From: Porogramme epimiltina
Taxonomy: Eukaryota; Basidiomycota; Agaricomycetes; Polyporales; Polyporaceae
Direction: 5' to 3'
Length of the DNA stretch: 25,107 nucleotides
Assembly (NCBI GenBank): GCA_900155495.1
Contig: FTLJ01000329.1
Span: 1 to 25,107 of the forward strand
Notes under the pieces: model-generated
Told to the model about the DNA's origin: nothing
The model's input: only the letters and a program-made list of their open reading frames with translations
Database searches by the model: none
Shown here: positions 18,996-25,107 of the stretch, in pieces
Layout of the letters: the number at the start of each line of letters is the position of its first letter
How positions within the stretch are numbered: the stretch's first letter is position 1
Made by a program: the position numbers and the translations under genes

Positions 18996-20183
18996 TCATA
19001 GCCGTCTTCCGCGGATTCCTTGTCCGTGAGGCGGAAAACGGTGCACCGTGTTTGGAGGTTTAGTGCCCCCACCACAATAACCCGAGAGTGCTGGTGAGTA
19101 CTTCTCAGTGTTCTAGGCTCTGGCGAGGCACCTTACGCTTGCGCATTCCCTTTGCAGGACGTGGTATGCGGAAAACACCATCCTCATTGGGACCGAACCC
19201 GGATATGAGTGCTATATATGGAGTCTAAGCGTTAATCGTGCTTGTCGCGCCCTCGTTCAATTACATGTGCCATGTTCGCGTCTCTTCCCACAACAACGCT
19301 GGATAGTCTTGTACGTATGGTCGCTTCTCTAACCTCAATACTCTCTGATATACTTGCGTTTTCGTAATTTCTTACGGTGCGACATAGGTCATTTCCACGG
19401 GACTCACAGAACAACGCCACGACATGCACCAACATTCAAACATGTTATAGTTCGTGCTGGACTCGTAACATCCGAGCTCCACTGTTTTCGACAGGTGTGT
19501 TCCCTTCTGAGCTCCTGAAAACAAGTCAGCTCGCTGATATATGTTTCTCGGGGTGCAGACGATGGTGTGTCGTGCTTGCGTGTGCCGTGACCTGCAGCGG
19601 CGGGTGGGTTGGATGTTTGCGTCAGTAGCTGCCCGCCGGGCTCAGGCCATGTGGAGCGCATGTCGACAGTCAATATGCGCGTCGACAGACTCGCTGGTAT
19701 GATGGACTGCGGGTGTGTCTGCTGTAATTTCGACTTTCCCACTCAAGTGCGGCACAGGGCAATGATTGAGGGGACCTAGTACGCAGCCGGGTGGTAGCGC
19801 CCGGCCCCGTCGTCGCCCGTTACAGTGCGTCTCGGTGCAGAAATACCGCTTTCATGGCTCAAGGGGGCGCGACGAAAGCCGTATTCGTTTCCCTCGGCGA
19901 CTTGGAGCACAATGTTCACCCTTAGAGCCTCATTTCGATGTTAATAGGACTGCGAATGACTATAGAAGTCACTAAATTAAAATCCTGTATCTGACCCAAG
20001 AACTGAATGAGCCTCCGCGAATAGATAACCCGAACTCAGGATAAAACACGAGGGACTAATACAGAAAGAGACACCAAGGAATACAAGAACCAAGAACACA
20101 CACATGTCCGTTGTGCCCGCGAGAAGAAGCAGTGTCGCGTTGAGCTCCACCCGCGCGCGATGATACCGAGCGATGCACCCCGA
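18996..20183. repeat. Block A, third unit, right part, running into the 3' flank of the right gene
   Basis: This gene-free stretch continues the A block after the LINE and aligns, diverged, with about 8030-8730, for example GACTATAGAAGTCACTAAAT near 19957 against GACTACGGAAATAATTAAA near 8509. From about 19970 it is block B, the 3' flank of the DUF6533 gene. Piece 19430-19740 has similarity to 2250-2530 in the first unit. Small frames on both strands have no recognisable domain. Confidence 0.5.
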
Positions 20184-21971
20184 CTACACCCTCGCCGCAA
20201 GAGGCACCATTTCAACGCCGTGCGTATCATCCCCCCAGTGATCGACCTCACCCGACTCCCTGTCCTCCGCCATTCCGCCTTCCATACTCTCTGCGTTTGA
20301 TTTCCCGGTAGCTCCGGCAGTGCCGGGGGTGGCGACGAAGCTCGGGAGAGAATTCTGAGAGTGGGATGAGATGTACGCCGGGTTGTCAGAGTCGACCTTG
20401 ACGGAGCGGAGGTTGGCTTCTTGGAGGTCGATGAGGAAGCGAGAGATGAGGATTGCCGTGAGTCTGTGGGGTTGTTATATAGTGTGAAGATGCAGTGAGT
20501 GCTGCGGGTTATAGGGGCAAAGGAACGACGGCGTACGGTGTGGTGAAGAAGGTGATATTGCTCCCGCCGTGCTCATTCCAGCTCTCAAGAAATATCTTCA
20601 TAGGGAGTGTTGACAAGTGCCAAAAGTAAGGCGAACGACGAAAGAACTCACGGAGGTGAAAGTGAATATCAAGTCCAAAACATTCAGTATCAGAAGCAAT
20701 CTGCAGGCTTCGTGAGCTTGACATAGTGGGCTTCACAAAATGCGACATTCGTGAAATGCGAGTGCACATACACAAAGTACACAGTTCCTGCCACATACGA
20801 GTTAGATGGTTTCCCAGATTCCCAAAATACCGGATACTTACCATCACGCAAGAATACGTCCGTCAGACTCACCCGGCGGCGCATAAGGGACACTTTCCTC
20901 TGGGAGCCTTGGAGAAATAGCTTCCACCAGGTGATGGCAATTACGAGTGCATCCGCGACAGTGAGAGAGCCTCGGGATGCAACGATCCCTGAACTAATCG
21001 TCAATTCAGGAGCACAGACCGAGATAGCTGGTTTTACGCACAGCTATGATTGACGAAGATACATGAGTTCACGCCTGCAACGACTGATAGGACGACGGAC
21101 TCACCCAATATTCACCTGCTCTGAAGGACTGAATACCTCCGCCACGCAGCCAAACACTGGGTCGACATATCCGCTGAGTCCAAGTGCATTCCAAGCCTGT
21201 CGGCGTGTGTTTATCACACCGTGAGTGCGATTACATTCCCTAAGACAACAAAGGACACGCACGATATTTACGGCGAGAGGACCGAGAGAAAGGAGAAGGA
21301 TGAGTGCGGAAAACGCCCTAGATTTGGTGAGAGCGAATACTCGCATAGCAGAGAACGCTAGACCATGGCTGATTATCAGTAGAATGTCTTGCAGAGAGCG
21401 GGTGTACGTGTCGCCTACCTGCTGGTGGTATGAATGTGGCGATGTCCACAATAGTATATCCCCATTGGATCACGTTGCACCTGCATCGCCTGCTCTCATG
21501 CCCTGTAGCAACAAGCGGCTGGGAGAAATATAGCTCACACCTAGGGAGGTGCGAAGATGTCAGTCTAGATGGAATCGCCAGCATGGGAGTCAGCCTGACT
21601 TACTTCAGCACTCACGGACTTATCGAAGAGAGGCACCAGATCGAATGCAGAGTACGCGAGTATGAGGTATCTATTTGTGAGGAAGAGGGCGGCTGCGCCA
21701 GAGAACTTGGGCTTCCAGAAGAGGTCGATTTCGCGGTCGGTGGTGATGAGGTGCTCGAATACGATGAGTACTGTGAGTGCTGCTGTGAGCATTATGCCCT
21801 GCATGTAAGAGATGAGACTGACGACTGACCTGACGCTGCGAGGTTGGTACATATTTGTACATGACTGCGACAGTGTACCGTCAGAGTGGACTGGATGGTA
21901 TCGAGGAGGAGCTACGCTACTTACAAGCTGTCGAATAAAGCAACGTCGGCCGCGGCGGGGTCACTAGACAT
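20184..21971 (-). CDS. DUF6533-type seven-helix membrane protein, right copy, apparently intact (369 aa)
   Basis: Hand splicing gives ten exons: 21925-21971, 21604-21835, 21419-21518, 21263-21357, 21105-21196, 20842-20993, 20772-20787 (16 nt), 20652-20700, 20537-20583 and 20184-20463. All introns are 54-111 bp with GT and AG ends, all phases match, and the product has 369 residues with no internal stop, a usual length for the family. The DUF6533 region spans about residues 25-80 (FEHLITTDREIDLFW at 42-56, ALFLTNRYLILA at 65-76). Further hydrophobic segments lie at about 113-125, 141-158, 198-213, 241-261 and 277-290, followed by a polar tail with VKVDSDNPAY at 298-307. The start context GGATGTCTAGTGACCCCGCC is shared by all three copies. 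The donor after exon 2 could be the GTGAGT twelve bases earlier, and the exon 1-2 junction is the least certain. Biochemical role is unknown; a seven-helix membrane protein is inferred. Confidence 0.82.
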
Positions 21972-22029
21972 CCTGAGTAGTGAGGTCGGAGTATGATGGG
22001 GAGTTGGGGGAGTTTGTGCTGTGGCTAGG

Positions 22030-22862
22030 TAGCGCACCGAAACCAACTTTATATCGCGGAATCGACCCCACGGCAGTCCAGATGTCTCGCTGATTTCAAC
22101 TGGATTATTGCTGCTTGCCTCTTTACTACAAAATCTAACTTCTGTCTCAGCTGAAACTGTGCCATCTTCGAGTGGATAGACTAAGGATGGACTGAAGGAT
22201 TGAGTATCAGCTTAAATGACGGCCTCTAATGCTCCGAGGCCGACACGATTTCAACTATTGAGGTATGTAGCACTAGATGTGGTCTTTGGCATCATCTGTT
22301 TCTGTTGTATCTGATATGTGTGGGGTGTACACAGATCTCCATGCTCTATCTGGAGCTGGAAAATGTCTGGGATATTATGATTCTGACTGTGATAGATGAC
22401 ATCCGCACCGCGTGTCCACTGTTGAGGGAGAATCTCCTAACAGGGGACTAGAATTTGCAGTCATTGTGGTAACCTCTGCCAGAAACAGCTGTATGATTGT
22501 CAGGGGGTCAATCCCATCTGTATATTATGCCACGGACATTAGAGAAGGACAATGCTTCTGTACTGGACAAGGCTGAGACATGATTTGTTGCTTGTGGATT
22601 CAAAGGAGCTCGAGGACGCACTGGGTACATTCTATAACGACTGCTCTGCTCAATTTTGTACCAGAGGGCTTCGAAATGTCACAATGTCTGGATAATCACT
22701 CTCAGCCAGGGGAGGTTTTGCAGTTAGTGTAGTCGGACACTTGAAAGTTGAGGGCTTCTGGACGTCTTCGACAACTGCGCGGCCGCAGCTGAGCGCCGCT
22801 GACTGTGCAGCTAAAGCAATCGACTCGGGCCATAGATGAAGACGAGTTCACGCGGTGTAGTT
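22030..22862. repeat. Spacer block C, third unit (shortened)
   Basis: The block aligns with 5735-6540, including a GCGCACCG..CCGCGG segment at 22032-22059, CTCAGCTGAAACTGTG near 22147, TGGTCTTTGGC near 22280 and GCGGCCGCAGCTGAGC near 22780. The part corresponding to 5250-5735 is absent. It ends at the TA target of the inverted-repeat element. No gene is seen. Confidence 0.6.
22047..22055 (-). promoter_or_regulatory. TATA-like box of the right DUF6533 copy (not the ancestral one)
   Basis: The minus strand reads GATATAAAG about 76 bp upstream of the ATG. It does not align with the GGGGATATATA boxes of the other copies but with C-spacer sequence near 5750 (TCTATACCGCGG), because about 450-480 bp between gene and spacer are missing here. 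It may have become the core promoter after that deletion. Confidence 0.45.
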
Positions 22863-22863
22863 A

Positions 22864-23544
22864 TGACGGTAGTTATCGGACTTTATTCATGAGTGTTCTC
22901 ACCATCAATGATCACGCGTGATCACGAGTGATCACTCACTTTCACTCGCTTTCACTCGCTTTCATCGACAGTCACCGGATTTCACTCGTTATACCACATC
23001 TGTTAAGGCTTGACGCCGCCCACCCATGTTTTCTGTGTTTCATTCACATTCATTCATGGCTACTAAGGCACTCGACTACCCGAGTGTACACACATTCACA
23101 TACAATCATTCATGATCACCCGTAATCACTCGATTGCATTCCCCTCGTGTTTTAAATCATTTGCTTTCATCCGCTTTCATTCAATGAAAGATTAAATATT
23201 GGTCTGGCGTAGTGGATGATCATCAACGAACACGAGTGATCACCAACGCTATCAATCAGGTGGGCGCCTAGGCGCCCCTAAATGGAAGTCGATGAACATC
23301 AATGAACATGAATGATCATGAGTGATCATATGACTAAGCCATACTGCCTACTCTGTGGATGAAACCTTGTGAAAGTCGATGAATGGATCATATTTCTAAC
23401 GAACATCTAATGAACATGGATGAACATGGATGAACACGGATGAACACGGATGAAAATGCGTGATCACGCATGATCACGTGTGAATGTGAATGAAAGTGGA
23501 TGATTCAGGTAAAACGAGGGAATAAAGTCCGAAAACCCGCCTCA
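22864..23544. mobile_element. 681-bp inverted-repeat element flanked by TA (Tc1/mariner-like MITE candidate)
   Basis: Terminal inverted repeats of about 25 bp begin TGACGGTAGTTATCGGACTT on the left and, read on the other strand, TGAGGCGGGTTTTCGGACTT on the right; both end in CGGACTTTATTC. TA lies immediately outside each end (22862-22863 and 23545-23546). Inside are long subterminal arrays in opposite orientation: TGATCACG and TTTCACTCG words on the left (22911-22965) and GATGAACAYG and TGATCACG words on the right (23410-23480). No transposase is encoded, so it is non-autonomous. TA duplication suggests Tc1/mariner mobilisation, which is inference. Confidence 0.72.
23262..23277. repeat. Perfect 16-bp palindrome inside the inverted-repeat element
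   Basis: GGGCGCCTAGGCGCCC is its own reverse complement. It lies right of the element's centre, in the only GC-rich patch of an otherwise AT-rich element. Confidence 0.8.
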
Positions 23545-23546
23545 TA

Positions 23547-25107
23547 TGTAGAGATCAGACCATGTGAAAATCTATGCACCTCTGTTGAATGGGCCCACTG
23601 ACGTCACCAAATTCGAATGCCGATGGAGGGGTTATTGGACTGAAAGCGCCCGCCCTTGCCCGGCCTACTCCGCAGCCCGAGTCAGGCCTACTCCGCTCCG
23701 GCGTCCCGCGAGGGCCGAGGCCGCCGAGGAGACCTTCCCTAGTCCCAGCCTCCCAGGCCACCGCCCACCTCGCGCTCCACCACTCGCTTCCCATCCACTC
23801 TGGTCCTCCTACTCAACCATTTGCACTCGCATTCTCACTGCAGAGCACCACAATTTCGATCTCAAATGACCACCGCACCGTGTTCTAGAGCCCGCTATCG
23901 AACTCTGGACGCAGATATCTGGCTTCATTCGCATCCTGCACCGGTCTTTGCGATGTATCACCACGTCGTCCACCGTATGATGCGTCTCGGAAGCCACTCA
24001 TGAGTGCATGGCCATTGGTACATGTTCGATCTGTCGCATCCTCATCCTAGCCACCCTACCAACATCTTCCCCGTTGTGTTACGCCCTCTTCTCAGCCTTC
24101 GTCCACGAAGAAGGGCGTCCCACTTTCCCGTCCCAGCGCGCACCAACAGAACGCAGAACGCCGAATCAGTCCTCAATCTTAGAACAGAACGCGAGCCGTC
24201 GTCGCTGTTGCCGCATGGACAGCAAGTCTCCACCCGCGGCGCCACGAACACACGGTGTTGCAACCCTCCCGCATCTGGCGCAGTGCTGCGAACAGGTTCT
24301 CGTCCGCCGCAGAGAGATGTGCACCGACCGGTGGGGCCCCCTCAATCTCCAATCGTCTCAACGTTATCCAGAAATCTGGTCCCACTGTAGGCAGGGTTGC
24401 GTGGGCGAGGAGGGCACAGCGTTTGAGGGTGGCGGGGTGGGAGGAATACCTGGTGCTTGTGGTGATGGGCGCGAACGCAGGGCGAGGAGACAGAGGGTAT
24501 CTGCAATACACGTGCGTTTTACTTGGTTTCGTGCACGCGATTCTTCCTCACCTGCAACGTTCCGCTCGCATAGCTGAGAGGGTTTCGGCTGCAAGAACAA
24601 CCCGCCCCGATCCTCCCGCTGCAGCGATGTTTCCCCCCTTCGACTCAAGCGCGCCAGCGGAGCACGTTGCATTTCCCCCAACGGGAGGACGCACCGCGGC
24701 CTCCAACCGCCGCAGACTCCCTCCCCGTACGCCATCCTCTTTCCCTTCTACCCGTCCACATCGACATCTATGCCCTTCTATCTCGCCGTACGGTCCGCAT
24801 CCCACCAAAGACAGTGGAAGCACACATCCCCACCGAGCGCACTGCGGTCCCGTGCCGAACGACACACGGGTTTCGACTTCTCGCGCTACGGGCATCTAGG
24901 TCTCGATCCAGAGTCCAGCGGAGGCCTATATAGCGCGAACAGAGACGGTATCATCACTCCCTTCTGCCGCCAGCACCTGAGCGACTCAGGCAGTACGCAT
25001 TGGCCCGGGTGACGGGGGCGTGCCACTGCGTGGAGAGGGCACTGTTAAACCATCTCACATGGTTGCCTCGCATGGATTCCTTCCCTGTGAAGCAGGAAAC
25101 GATGTCA
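23547..25107. repeat. Block A, fourth unit, running off the window
   Basis: The block aligns with 6590-8070 and 12770-14353 plus 18996 onward, including GAGGGCCGAGGCCGCC near 23711, TCTCAAATGACCACCGC near 23861, CTCGTCCGCCGCAGAGAGATG near 24299 and the uninterrupted LINE target near 25045-25060 (TTAAACCATCTCACATGG). The sequence continues to GAAGCAGGAAACGATG at the window end, so another B gene may follow outside. Apart from the remnant at 24690-25012 nothing coding is supported. Confidence 0.6.
24690..25012 (+). pseudogene. A-block reading-frame remnant, copy 3
   Basis: The first part reads PVHIDIYALLS and IPTERTAVP in one frame; the second part (GFDFSRYGHLGLDP, DGIITPFC, SGSTHWPG, then TGA at about 25010-25012) is in another, so a frameshift or small intron separates them. 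The same two parts are present in the copies at 7681-7941 and 13836-14340, where the relative frames differ. Conservation of peptide pieces across copies argues that the ancestral unit carried a second gene on the plus strand. Family is not firmly recognised. Confidence 0.3.

Noticed and set aside
21263..21357. Reading through intron 4 of the right DUF6533 copy (frame stays open)
   Set aside because: The same intron has an in-frame stop in the left copy, and removing it gives the family-typical junction before the YVDPVFGC segment; length and splice sites also fit an intron.
21565..21852. Start of the right DUF6533 protein at an ATG just before exon 2
   Set aside because: An ATG in frame with FEHLITT occurs here in all copies, but the ATG of exon 1 has a strongly conserved context, a good GTAAGT donor and correct phase, so I prefer it. 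The alternative remains possible for the two damaged copies.
22905..23480. CRISPR array or satellite DNA
   Set aside because: The words are short, variable and in mirror orientation within an element with terminal inverted repeats and TA flanks; there is no repeat-spacer pattern.

Overview
The window looks like the nuclear genome of a filamentous basidiomycete, most likely an Agaricomycete close to the Polyporales. The reasons are genes broken by many 50-110 bp GT-AG introns, a DUF6533-type seven-helix membrane protein typical of these fungi, a LINE encoding APE endonuclease, reverse transcriptase and RNase H, and several small inverted-repeat elements. No bacterial operon, rRNA, credible tRNA gene or CRISPR array was seen.

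The backbone is a diverged tandem array with a period of about 5.5-6 kb once insertions are subtracted. Each unit reads, left to right, as block A (GC-rich, with remnants of a plus-strand reading frame), block B (a minus-strand DUF6533 gene) and block C (AT-richer spacer holding the B-gene promoter). B occurs three times, with coding spans at 3528-5215, 8732-10531 and 20184-21971. A occurs near 370-3190, 6540-8510, 12690-19970 (split by the LINE) and 23547-25107. C occurs at 45-370 (tail only), 5290-6540, 11650-12690 and 22030-22862.

The rightmost B copy splices in silico into an uninterrupted 369-residue, 10-exon protein. The left and middle copies keep the same exon plan but carry lesions (a 2-nt length change in exon 2, lost splice acceptors, a premature stop) and are called probable pseudogenes. 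The right copy has lost about 450-480 bp of spacer including the ancestral TATA region and has a different TATA-like box, whereas the damaged copies keep the ancestral one.

Mobile DNA has entered the array repeatedly. A 5'-truncated LINE (14365-18984, minus strand) sits in the third A block between 11-bp target-site duplications, and the empty site is visible in the other A blocks. It ends in two separate A-tails with about 107 bp between them, which suggests a 3' transduction or a nested insertion, although an NN gap lies in that segment. A 681-bp inverted-repeat element flanked by TA (22864-23544) has the right end of a second copy at bases 1-42. A 160-bp foldback element lies at 13111-13270, and an unclassified ~1 kb insertion with CAGACGC-type repeats lies at about 10640-11650.

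The genes do not form a pathway. The picture is local gene-family expansion with decay, promoter replacement and transposon accumulation. All exon coordinates come from hand splicing and comparison of the three copies.
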